Below are positions 50,436-59,800 of a stretch of 64,000 nucleotides of DNA, piece by piece. The DNA is taken from contig NZ_AMZN01000014.1 of the NCBI RefSeq assembly GCF_000331535.1, positions 124,001 to 188,000 of the forward strand. The letters run 5' to 3'. Each line of letters starts with the position of its first letter. Positions within the stretch are counted from its first letter, which is position 1. The notes beneath the pieces are model-generated. The model saw only the letters and a program-made list of their open reading frames with translations, was not told where the DNA came from and did no database searches. This DNA is from Fulvivirga imtechensis AK7 (GTDB taxonomy: Bacteria > Bacteroidota > Bacteroidia > Cytophagales > Cyclobacteriaceae). The position numbers and the translations under genes are program-made.

Positions 50436-51776
50436 TTATTTCTCTGCTTTTTCCGCCTTCAGGTCATTGGCCCAGTTAAATCTGTCTGTCGGGGCAAATT
50501 TCCAGGGAGCAAAGTTGGTTTCTATATTTTGGAACATGCTATTCCACGAAGCCGGAGAGCCGGATTCTTCCATCGCCACATACCGCTTCAGCTCATAGAT
50601 GATCTCGAGAGGATTAATATTTACAGGACATGCCTCCACACAAGCCTGACAACTAGTGCATGCATTGATCTCCTCTTTGGTAATATAATCATGCAGCAGT
50701 GATTTGCCATCCTCCAGGCCCTTGCCTCCTGAGCCCATATTTTTTACTACTTCCTCTGCCCTATCCCTGGTGTCCATCATGATCTTTCGTGGGGAAAGAA
50801 GCTTTCCGGTAATATTAGCCGGACACTCAGAGGTACAACGGCCACATTCTGTACATGAATAAGCATCCATTAGGTTTTTCCACGTCAGGTCGTTAACGTC
50901 TTTGGCCCCAAACCTTCCTATTTCTTCAGACGGAGGAGCCGCCACCGCTTCTGTCTGGATGCCCAACATCATATTAACCTCATTGGTCACAGCGTCCATA
51001 TTTTTCATCTGCCCCTGTGGAGATAAGGCGCTGTAATAGGTATTGGGGAATGCCATGAAAATATGCAAATGCTTTGAGTAAGTGATGTAGATAGCAAAAC
51101 CCAAAATTCCCACAATATGAAACCACCATGCCGTGCGTTCAACTACAATTAAGCTGCCTGTACTCATGTTTTCAAAAAGAGGCATTAGCAGTGAACTAAA
51201 GAAAAGCTTTCCCGAAGCAGGATAATGCTCCGGGCTACGTATTTGCAAATGCTGATCTGCGGCATTCATAGTTAAAATGGCCAACATTAATGTAATTTCT
51301 ATGATAAGGATCAGGTTGGCATCCAGCTTAGGCCATTGGGTCATTTCATAGGCATGAAACCTTTTTACTCGAAGTAGATTTCGCCTTACAAGAAAGATTA
51401 CACATGATATTAAAACCGCAACGGCAAGAAACTCAAAGATATTCATCATCCATGGGTACACGTGGCCGAAATAGGGCGTAAAAGCGCGGTGTGCCCCGGT
51501 AAAGCCATCTACAACAAACTCCAGTACCTCAATATTAATAATTAAAAAACCACCGTATAAAAAAAGATGCAATACTGCAGGTATTGGCCTTTTAAACATC
51601 TTCTTTTGACCAAAGGCAATTAAGAGCATGTTGCGCCACCTGTCTTTTTTGTGATCATTGATCTTAACATCTTTACCAAGCAAAATGCCCTTTCTTATCA
51701 TCCTTATTCGCCTGACAAGTATATAAGTGGCAACAGCCACGATCAGTATAAAAACTATTTGTGCTAGGTACTCCAT
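50436..51776 (-). CDS. Membrane Fe-S oxidoreductase, NarI/HdrC-like fusion
   Basis: This 446-residue protein has about six membrane helices in the first 260 residues, with histidines suitable for b-type haem (VLHLFLYGGF, HRAFTPYFGHVYPW). A soluble part with two 4Fe-4S motifs follows: CTECGRCTSECPAN (about 311-324) and CTSCQACVEACPVN (about 377-390). It is the membrane half of a two-gene module with the HdrB-like protein; such modules often link electron-transfer flavoprotein or acyl-CoA oxidation to menaquinone. No ETF gene is in the window. Confidence 0.85.
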   Translation of the reverse strand: MEYLAQIVFILIVAVATYILVRRIRMIRKGILLGKDVKINDHKKDRWRNMLLIAFGQKKMFKRPIPAVLHLFLYGGFLIINIEVLEFVVDGFTGAHRAFTPYFGHVYPWMMNIFEFLAVAVLISCVIFLVRRNLLRVKRFHAYEMTQWPKLDANLILIIEITLMLAILTMNAADQHLQIRSPEHYPASGKLFFSSLLMPLFENMSTGSLIVVERTAWWFHIVGILGFAIYITYSKHLHIFMAFPNTYYSALSPQGQMKNMDAVTNEVNMMLGIQTEAVAAPPSEEIGRFGAKDVNDLTWKNLMDAYSCTECGRCTSECPANITGKLLSPRKIMMDTRDRAEEVVKNMGSGGKGLEDGKSLLHDYITKEEINACTSCQACVEACPVNINPLEIIYELKRYVAMEESGSPASWNSMFQNIETNFAPWKFAPTDRFNWANDLKAEKAEK

Positions 51777-51859
51777 GGTGTCAAATTAATCTTTTTATAA
51801 ATTTACGATTTTTATTTGCGGCAAATATAAAATTATATAGTTTTGCATCCTCTTACAAC

Positions 51860-51932
51860 GGTGCTGTAGCTCAGTTGGTAGAGCATCGGACTGAAAATCC
51901 GTGAGTCGGTGGTTCGAGCCCACTCAGCACCA
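51860..51932 (+). tRNA. tRNA-Phe (GAA)
   Basis: The sequence gives a 73-base cloverleaf: acceptor GGTGCTG/CAGCACC, D-arm with AGCTCAGTTGGTAGAGC, anticodon GAA at 51893-51895 in loop CTGAAAA, T-arm GGTGGTTCGAGCCCACT. The 3' CCA is not encoded. Confidence 0.95.
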
Positions 51933-52156
51933 CATCAAGGTCCTGGCGTTTGTCAGGACTTTTTTGTTTACATATCTTTCCATTTATCGTTGCCACTGTT
52001 TTTTCCCGGTTTTTACTTTGCTCTAAATTAATATATTCATGGTAAAAATAGTATGCAAGCATACTATTTTGCTTTTAAAATCATTCTAATTTATAATAGT
52101 TCTTGATAACTTGATACCAAGTGTTTACCTTAACGCCATTTAAATAGCAGTCCGCT

Positions 52157-53545
52157 TTGTCAGAGAATTTCTTAAGACTTTTTTCCCAACTTCTCATTCA
52201 GGGAGCGTGGTCCATAGTTCTTGCATTAATTTTTTTATACACCTTTAATGTATACAGGAAGCGCTACCTCAAGCTCTGGTCGTTGAGCTGGTGGGCCTTT
52301 GCATTATACATGATATTATCTGCCTCGATAATCAAAATTATGCCTGATTTTCCCGCCTCCCACCCATTGAGGGCGACATTATCCGTTTTATCCATTTGCT
52401 TTGCTTACCTGCAGACTGTGCTGCTCACAATCGGCACATGGGAACTGATAAAGGAGAGGAAGTTTGACCGCACAAAATTATGGTCGTTGATCGGGGTAGC
52501 GCTAACACTTGCCACCATTACCGCCCTACTATATGCAAATGATGTAGAGGCAGACACTGAACGGCACTTTGTAAGAGTAAGCATTCGAGCCGCTGTTACA
52601 GGTATCGGCTTCATGATCGTTGGCATCTGGCTACTTATCGTACCAAGCGAAGTAAAGAGTCTCGGACGAAAACTGCTGAGCGTTGCCTTCATTATCTATG
52701 GCCTGCAGCAGATGCATTACTTTGTCACAGGCCTTTTGCCTCTGCTGGATATATCATACCAAATACCATATCGATCTCATCTGGCGTTAATTGATTTTTT
52801 TCTGCTGGCGTTAATGGGCGTGGGTATGCTTTTCTGGCTGCTTGAAAATGAACGGAGAGATCTTGAAAAAGCCAATGCTGATCTGGACAGCTTTTTCTAT
52901 AGCACTTCACATGACCTGCGTTCACCTATCGCATCTATTCTCGGCCTTACCTACCTTGCAAAAATGGAGAGCAAAGATGCCGAAACCATTGAGCTGTTTG
53001 AAAAAATAGAAGGGCGGGTAAAGAAGCTCGATGAGGTGATCAACGACATTCTCAACTATTCAAAGAACACGAAAAGGAGCCTTAGTCATAAAACACTAGA
53101 TTTTACCGCACTGCTTGATGAAGTGATTGAAGGAGTAGAATTTGCAAAAGGCGCTTCTCAAATACGGTTAATATACGATCGTGATAAAGACACTTCTTTT
53201 ATAGGTGATAAGGACCGGCTTACAGCTATTCTAAACAACCTCATTTCCAATGCGGTGAGATATCATGACCTTTCGAAGTCGGATCCTTATATTAAAGTAG
53301 ATTTTGAAAAAACCGGAAGCCGGATCATAATTACTGTAGAAGACAACGGTGTGGGGATAGAGGAAAAGGACCACGAAAAAATATTCGAAATGTTCTACAG
53401 AGCCTCAAATGACTCACAGGGCTCCGGTCTGGGACTTTTTATCGTAAGGGAGACGGTCAAGAAGCTCAAGGGCAGCATTTTGCTACAATCGAAAAAAGGC
53501 GAGGGATCAGTTTTCCAACTCAACTTACCAAATCCCGAATTATAG
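52157..53545 (+). CDS. Membrane sensor histidine kinase
   Basis: This 462-residue protein has seven or so membrane helices in the first 235 residues (7TM-type sensor module), then a HisKA dimerisation part with H-box STSHDLRSPI (about 254-263) and an HATPase_c domain (NNLISNAVRYHD, DNGVGIEEKD, GSGLGLFIV). No receiver is fused and no response regulator is adjacent, so it is an orphan kinase. The start is a TTG at 52157, just after an in-frame stop at 52145; the first ATG would delete the first helices. Confidence 0.85.
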   Translation: MSENFLRLFSQLLIQGAWSIVLALIFLYTFNVYRKRYLKLWSLSWWAFALYMILSASIIKIMPDFPASHPLRATLSVLSICFAYLQTVLLTIGTWELIKERKFDRTKLWSLIGVALTLATITALLYANDVEADTERHFVRVSIRAAVTGIGFMIVGIWLLIVPSEVKSLGRKLLSVAFIIYGLQQMHYFVTGLLPLLDISYQIPYRSHLALIDFFLLALMGVGMLFWLLENERRDLEKANADLDSFFYSTSHDLRSPIASILGLTYLAKMESKDAETIELFEKIEGRVKKLDEVINDILNYSKNTKRSLSHKTLDFTALLDEVIEGVEFAKGASQIRLIYDRDKDTSFIGDKDRLTAILNNLISNAVRYHDLSKSDPYIKVDFEKTGSRIIITVEDNGVGIEEKDHEKIFEMFYRASNDSQGSGLGLFIVRETVKKLKGSILLQSKKGEGSVFQLNLPNPEL

Positions 53546-54331
53546 TTATCGCAGGTTTTTAAGTCGGTGAACTTCCTTTTCGGTTAAGAGCCTCCACTTG
53601 CCGCGTGGTAAGTTGAGCTTGTCTAATGGCCCGTACATCACCCGGTCTAGCTTTACCACTTCGTATCCCAGGTGCTCAAATATCCTCCTTACAATCCTGT
53701 TTTTGCCGATGTGGATCTCTATACCAAGCATTTGCCTGTTATTATCAAGAATAGCGAGCTTATCTACGGTGGCTACACCATCTTCCAACTCAAGGCCATC
53801 TTCAATTTTTAAAAAGTCCTCATCAGTGATCTTCTTATCAAGTTCTACACTATAGATCTTCCTCACCTGCTGAGAAGGATGCGCAAGTTTTCGGGCTAAT
53901 TCTCCGTCATTTGTAAAAAGTAATAATCCCGTAGTATTCCTGTCCAGCCTTCCCACCGGGTATACTCTTTCCTCGCAGGCATTTTTGATCAGGTCCATCA
54001 CTGTTCTCCTGTTTTCGGGATCATCAGTTGTTGTAATGAAATCTTTTGGCTTATTAAGAAGCAGGTATACAGGCTTTTCGGGAATCAGCCTCTTGCCTTT
54101 GTAACTTACCTGGTCTTTGGGATCTACTTTGTAACCAAGCTCCGTAATTACCTGGCCATTCACTTTTACCTCTCCTCCGGCTATCAGCTTATCGGCCTCC
54201 CTCCTGGAGCATATTCCTGCATTGGCTATATATTTATTTAGCCTGATCTTATTATCGGTCACAGGGCTTTGCCTGGGATCAGCCTTCTTGTTGCCGGGGT
54301 TTTTACCAGATTTCTTTCTTGGTTCTTTCAT
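53546..54331 (-). CDS. rluB: 23S rRNA pseudouridine synthase B family
   Basis: This 261-residue protein from ATG 54329-54331 has a basic, proline-rich N-terminal tail, then an S4 RNA-binding domain (LNKYIANAGICSRREADKLI) and the RsuA/RluB catalytic core (VGRLDRNTTGLLLFTNDGEL, catalytic aspartate in GRLD). It isomerises a uridine in 23S rRNA helix 89-type sites. It is adjacent to scpB on the same strand, an order seen in many bacteria. Confidence 0.88.
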   Translation of the reverse strand: MKEPRKKSGKNPGNKKADPRQSPVTDNKIRLNKYIANAGICSRREADKLIAGGEVKVNGQVITELGYKVDPKDQVSYKGKRLIPEKPVYLLLNKPKDFITTTDDPENRRTVMDLIKNACEERVYPVGRLDRNTTGLLLFTNDGELARKLAHPSQQVRKIYSVELDKKITDEDFLKIEDGLELEDGVATVDKLAILDNNRQMLGIEIHIGKNRIVRRIFEHLGYEVVKLDRVMYGPLDKLNLPRGKWRLLTEKEVHRLKNLR

Positions 54332-54379
54332 AGTCAAATGCAGTATCACTACTGTATTTTTAAGGTTATGGAGTAATTT

Positions 54380-54949
54380 TTAGTTGTCTTCGGATTCTTC
54401 GCCAATTACGTTTTCATCCGCCTGGGCAAAATCTTTGGGTGTGGGTAGTTCGTTGAGGCTATTAATGCCGAAGTATTCCATAAAAGTGTGGCTGGTGCCA
54501 TAAAGCAAAGGGCGCCCGATCGCCTCGGACTTCCCTTTTATTTCTATAAGACCTTTTTCAAGGAGCTTTTGTACGGCATAGTCACAGTTAACGCCTCTTA
54601 TACTTTCAACATCCGACTTCGTCACCGGTTGCTTATACGCAATGATCGATAATGTTTCCAGTGCAGATGTAGACAGCCTTCTTTTAGACTGCTGTTTTAA
54701 TAATATACCTATGCTCGCCTGGTATGCCGGTTTAGTTAAAAACTGGTATCCACCACCCACATGATTCAACTGAAAGGAAAATTCATCAGCCTGGTATTTT
54801 TCGTTGAGCTTTACGAGTACTTCTTCTATATCATTCTCAGGCACATCTGCCTCAAACATTTCGGTGAGACAGTTTTTTAGCTCCTTCACCTTTATGGGAT
54901 GAGGCGAACAAAAGATCATTGCCTCTATGTGATTCTGTAGAAAGTCCAA
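54380..54949 (-). CDS. scpB: Segregation and condensation protein B
   Basis: This 189-residue protein has paired winged helices: IEAMIFCSPHPIKVKELKNC, GYQFLTKPAYQASIGILL, LSTSALETLSIIAYKQPVTK and VNCDYAVQKLLEKGLIEIKG. ScpB joins ScpA and SMC in chromosome segregation. It starts 2 bp from the end of the dksA-like gene upstream. Confidence 0.92.
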   Translation of the reverse strand: MDFLQNHIEAMIFCSPHPIKVKELKNCLTEMFEADVPENDIEEVLVKLNEKYQADEFSFQLNHVGGGYQFLTKPAYQASIGILLKQQSKRRLSTSALETLSIIAYKQPVTKSDVESIRGVNCDYAVQKLLEKGLIEIKGKSEAIGRPLLYGTSHTFMEYFGINSLNELPTPKDFAQADENVIGEESEDN

Positions 54950-54951
54950 GA

Positions 54952-55338
54952 CTAGCTTTGCTGACTAAGTTTGGCTTCTATAGATTGCGTGGTATGAGGT
55001 ACGGCTCTCAGGCGCTCTTTAGAAATTAGTTTCCCCGTCACGGAGCAGACACCATAGGTGCCGTTCTTAATGCGAACAAGAGCACTCTCAAGATTATTAA
55101 TAAACTTTTGCTGACGAGCAGCCAATTGGCTCAGGTTTTCCTTCTCTGCCGTATCCGCACCATCTTCCAGCACTTTGGTATTTCCGGAGGTAGAGTCAGT
55201 ACCTTCATCATTGCTCTTGTTGAGTGTCTCTTTCAGGATCTTCAACTCCGCCTTGGCCTTTTCCAACTTCTCATTGATGAGTTCTTCAAACTCTTGTAAC
55301 TCTGCTTCCGAATATCTGGTCTTTTCTTCCTTGCCCAT
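54952..55338 (-). CDS. DksA/TraR-family regulator
   Basis: This 128-residue protein has a long coiled-coil N-terminal part (ELEEFEELINEKLEKAKAEL-like helices) and a C-terminal zinc-finger-like fold GVCSVTGKLISKERLRAVPH in which most of the zinc cysteines have been replaced; only one remains. DksA-type proteins enter the RNA polymerase secondary channel with ppGpp. It is in one operon with scpB and rluB. Confidence 0.85.
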   Translation of the reverse strand: MGKEEKTRYSEAELQEFEELINEKLEKAKAELKILKETLNKSNDEGTDSTSGNTKVLEDGADTAEKENLSQLAARQQKFINNLESALVRIKNGTYGVCSVTGKLISKERLRAVPHTTQSIEAKLSQQS

Positions 55339-55504
55339 TATATCTAAATTTAAAGTTTAAAACTACTTTCCTTGTAAAACCGCCTAAAAATAATTTAACA
55401 AAGCTAAAACAAAAAAGATTATATTGAATAAATTGTTTAGCGCTAAACCGAAATTCGACCAAAATAGTGCAACTTTTCTAAATAAAAAAATATAAAATTC
55501 TGTT

Positions 55505-56563
55505 ATGAAACTCATTCGACTTTTAATTATCATCTTTTCATTTTATATAATGGCCTGTCATTCCAATAGCCAGGAAAAACCTGACGCAGAACAAAAAACA
55601 ACCGCGGAGGCCAAAGAACCCGGACCTATTACACTCGTGATACATGGTGGTGCCGGTACCATAAAAAAGGAGAACATGACCCCGGAGCGGGAGCTGGCTT
55701 ACCGGGAAAAACTACAGCAAGCCTTAAACACCGGCTATGCTGTACTCGAAAATGGCGGCACCAGTCTTGATGCTGTCACGGAAACGATCCAGATACTGGA
55801 AGAGTCGCCATTGTTCAATGCCGGTCGTGGTGCTGTATTTACCAGTGATGGAAAAAATGAATTGGATGCTTCTATCATGAACGGGGCCACAGGTGAGGCT
55901 GGGGCAGTAGCAGGAGTAACCACTCTGAAAAGTCCTATTTTGGCCGCACGCACTGTTATGGAGAAGTCACCACATGTAATGATGGCTCGTGAAGGCGCTG
56001 AAGCATTTGCCAAAGAGCAGGGACTGGAAATAGTGGATCCTTCATATTTCTATGATGAAAACCGACACAATCAACTTCAGAAGCTTAAGGAGAATCAGGA
56101 AAAAGACGGCACAGCATACCTGGACCATCACCCCGACTATAAATTCGGCACTGTAGGTTGCGTAGCATTAGATGCACAGGGAAACATAGCTGCCGGCACC
56201 TCTACTGGTGGAATGACCAACAAAAAATGGGGCCGTATTGGTGACTCACCCGTAATAGGTGCTGGAACATATGCTGATAACAATACTTGCGGAGTATCCA
56301 GCACCGGCCATGGTGAATATTTTATCAGATACGTTGTGGCCTATGACATTGCAGCGCTGATGAAATACAAAGGCCTGAGTCTGGAAGAAGCAGCGAAAGA
56401 AGTAGTGATGCAGAAACTGGTGGAAAAAGGAGGCACAGGAGGAGTTGTAGCCCTTGATAGGCAGGGCAATGTAGCCATGCCTTTCAATACGGCCGGAATG
56501 TTCAGGGGCTATATCAAAGAAAAAGATAAACCCATGGTTTTCATTTATAAAGATGAGAACTAA
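55505..56563 (+). CDS. Isoaspartyl peptidase/L-asparaginase lipoprotein
   Basis: This 352-residue Ntn-hydrolase has lipoprotein signal C18 (YIMAC), N-terminal HGGAGTI (47-53), and catalytic T216 in KFGTVGCVALD, at which the precursor is cut into alpha and beta chains, then AGTSTGGMTNKKWGRIGDSP. It degrades isoaspartyl dipeptides or asparagine and acts in the envelope. Confidence 0.9.
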   Translation: MKLIRLLIIIFSFYIMACHSNSQEKPDAEQKTTAEAKEPGPITLVIHGGAGTIKKENMTPERELAYREKLQQALNTGYAVLENGGTSLDAVTETIQILEESPLFNAGRGAVFTSDGKNELDASIMNGATGEAGAVAGVTTLKSPILAARTVMEKSPHVMMAREGAEAFAKEQGLEIVDPSYFYDENRHNQLQKLKENQEKDGTAYLDHHPDYKFGTVGCVALDAQGNIAAGTSTGGMTNKKWGRIGDSPVIGAGTYADNNTCGVSSTGHGEYFIRYVVAYDIAALMKYKGLSLEEAAKEVVMQKLVEKGGTGGVVALDRQGNVAMPFNTAGMFRGYIKEKDKPMVFIYKDEN

Positions 56564-56724
56564 GTGAGTTCGAGTTGAGAAGGCTGTAAATTCTTAACTC
56601 GCTCCTTTAATGCGGAAAGTTCAATATTCACGCGGTATTTCATCTTGATATACCGCCTGATCACCTCCGCCTTTTTCCCCTTCTTTAAATGATAAAGAAT
56701 AGATTTGTCAATAATACAATTCAT
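56560..56724 (-). CDS. Small basic helical protein
   Basis: This 54-residue frame from ATG 56722-56724 reads MNCIIDKSILYHLKKGKKAE and continues KYRVNIELSALKERVKNL. The composition is protein-like, it has an adequate start, and it ends convergently with the peptidase gene (4-bp overlap). No family is recognised; it could be a small DNA-binding protein. Confidence 0.4.
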   Translation of the reverse strand: MNCIIDKSILYHLKKGKKAEVIRRYIKMKYRVNIELSALKERVKNLQPSQLELT

Positions 56725-56837
56725 AACTATAGCACTGTTTGATCCTATTAAAATAAACAAAATCCGGATACTATAGTTTACGTTTATGTAAAGTTTTGGT
56801 GATTTGGTGGAATTTTCCTATTTGTTCTTTGAATGCG

Positions 56838-59800
56838 TTAAAACCTCGTTCCCACTACTACTTTTTCCTTGTATTGGTGTGTCCGTCCATCCAGGTCAAA
56901 CACTTCGAAATAAACGATATAGTAACCTAGCCTGGCCTTTCCTCCATTTTCGTCCGTGGCATCCCATGTAAAAAATCCTTCCGCGGCCAGATAGTCATTT
57001 TCGCTTAAAATTCTAATTGTTCTACCCTGTAAGTCCAAAATTCTAACATTCGCAACATATCCCGGTTTTTCGAAAGAATAATTGATAGTAGCAAAATCAT
57101 TCAGTCCTTTACCATCAGGAACGATTACTTTCGGTTCAATGATAATTACCCCCTTTCGATTGGTAATCTCTGGCCTTGATTGAGAATTCATATAGCCAGG
57201 GGTAGCGAAACCAACGGTGGATGCGGCAGACTTCCAATTGTCGGCTCGATTAGCCGGCACATCCGCAGATACTCTTTCCAGCGATACCCCCTCATCATCG
57301 GCCAACAAATCAAAATGCCAGTCAGCGGAGTATATAAGGCTGTCTAACCATAAAGAATCTGCGCGCATGATGATTACAATTCCCTTGTCATCGGGAAAAG
57401 CGGGCATGGAGGAACATTTTAGAAACCTATCTTCTTTTCCAAAAGGATATTCTTCCTTCAGCAAAATTTCATCGGTCGTTAGCACAACATACTCCGTGGG
57501 TTCAATGATGTAATCATCGCTAGTGATTGTTTTAATTTGATTTGGACTTATGGATTCTCCATCCATTTTTCCATTTGCCAAAATCCAGTTTTTTAAGTTG
57601 ATGTGCTTGTCCGATCGATTATAAAGCTCAACAAAGTCAATACCTCCTTTTCTAGGATTAAATAATATTTCATTGATGATTATATCTGAGTGGTCTGCAG
57701 GCTCTATTAACTTAAATTCCTTGCTATTTAGCTTCCCTATCGCATTGCCGTTGCAATCAGTAAGATCATCAACTGCAACGGTGTAGGGAATACCACGCAC
57801 TAACGGGTCTGACAATACGAGGCCCACCTCTTGCCAGCCTGCAGCAGGTATGACTCCTTTAATGTTGATCCCACCGGTTATTGTATATGTAGCTCCTATT
57901 ATGGATCCAGGATCAAGAGATTCATTAAATCTTATCAATAAAGTGTCCGGAGTTATTCCCAGCGCTTCGGTCATTTCAGGGCCGGATAGATCCGGCTTAT
58001 CGCTAAGTACAGAATTTACGAGTCCTGGTGTTCCCCCGGCATCACTTTCCGAGGCAGCCCAGTTTCGGCTATCGCCACAAAGATTGGCGGGATCAATAAG
58101 CTCCAGTGCCCAGCCTCCGGCAGATTTTGAAGAACTTTTGTACCAACTGCTATTATAAGTTACAGAGTCCACCCGGTACCCATAATTATTTTTAAGGAGC
58201 AGATCATCACTCGTATTGTTCAACGCGGGCCAAGGGTTCAACGCGGCAGTGTTATCGAATTTATCAAACAGCTCTCTATCCTTTTCATTACAAAGAATAG
58301 CATAATCACCGGGAAAAAGTACGAGCCCGGTAATTTCTGAGGAAGTAGAAACATCAGAAAATGTCCATCCCTCCAGGTTCAGTATCTTGTCGCTGTTATT
58401 ATATAATTCTACATATTCCGCATTTGGCAAATCGGCTTCTTCAGAAGGGTTGGGATAGATTTCATTGATGATCACATCTTTTTCTGATACGGGAACCTCT
58501 GCAACAAGAATGAATTCAGCGGCATTACCTGAAGAAATGATGTTTCCGCTACAATCAGAAACGTTGTCTGCCGTGATGTTAAAAACTGTATTATAAGGAA
58601 TGGCCGCAGATAACTCGCACGACAACTGTTCCAGCCGTTCCTCCTGGGTTACAGAAACAACAGAAATACTGCCATTGATATGAAAATCCGGTACTTTTAT
58701 TGAGAGTGGGTCCAAAGGTTCATCAAAAGTAAGGCTCAGTGTCGTCTCGTTTACCACCCATGCAGATTTCAGGCGGGGTGCTTCCTGATCAATTGCAGGA
58801 TCAAAAACCGAATTTTGCTGACCGGGAGTGCCCCCGGAAACACTTTCTGATGCTATCCAATTGCTGCTGACGTGGCATGTGTTACCCGGATTGATGACTT
58901 CCAACGACCAACCCCCATTGGATTTGCCTGTATCTCTATACCAAGTGGTAGTATAATTTACGGAGTCAATAGTTCTTCCATGGTTATCTTTCAGGTATAG
59001 ATAATCACCTGCGTTGTTCAGGGATGGCCAGGGAGACAAGTCCATTACCTCACCAAACGATTCAAAGTATCTTGAATTAGCTTGTGGACAAAGAATGATG
59101 TGGTCGCCAGGAAATAGGATAACTCCTTTTAATTTTCCAATGGTTGAAACATCAGAAAATGTCCATCCCTCCAGGTTCAGTATCTTGTCGCTGTTATTAT
59201 ATAATTCTACATATTCCGCATTTGGCAAATCGGCTTCTTCAGAAGGGTTGGGATAGATTTCATTGATGATCACATCTTTTTCTGATACGGGAACCTCTGC
59301 AACAAGAATGAATTCAGCGGCATTACCTGAAGAAATGATGTTTCCGCTACAATCAGAAACGTTGTCTGCCGTGATGTTAAAAACTGTATTATAAGGAATG
59401 GCCGCAGATAACTCGCACGACAACTGTTCCAGCCGTTCCTCCTGGGTTATAGAAACAACAGAAATACTGCCATTGATATGAAAGTCCGGTACTTTTATTG
59501 AGAGTGGGTCCAGAGGTTCATCAAAAGTAAGGCTCAGTGTCGTCTCGTTTACCACCCATGCAGATTTCAGGCGGGGTGCTTCCTGATCAATTGCAGGATC
59601 AAAAACCGAATTTTGCTGACCGGGAGTGCCCCCGGAAACACTTTCTGATGCTATCCAATTGCTGCTGACGTGGCATGTGTTACCCGGATTGATGACTTCC
59701 AACGACCAACCCCCATTGGATTTGCCTGTATCTCTATACCAAGTGGTGGTATAATTTACGGAGTCAATAGTTCTTCCATGGTTATCTTTCACGTATAGAT

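Noticed and set aside
51871-52062. 63-codon minus-strand frame over the tRNA
   Set aside because: It is antisense to tRNA-Phe and has no independent support.
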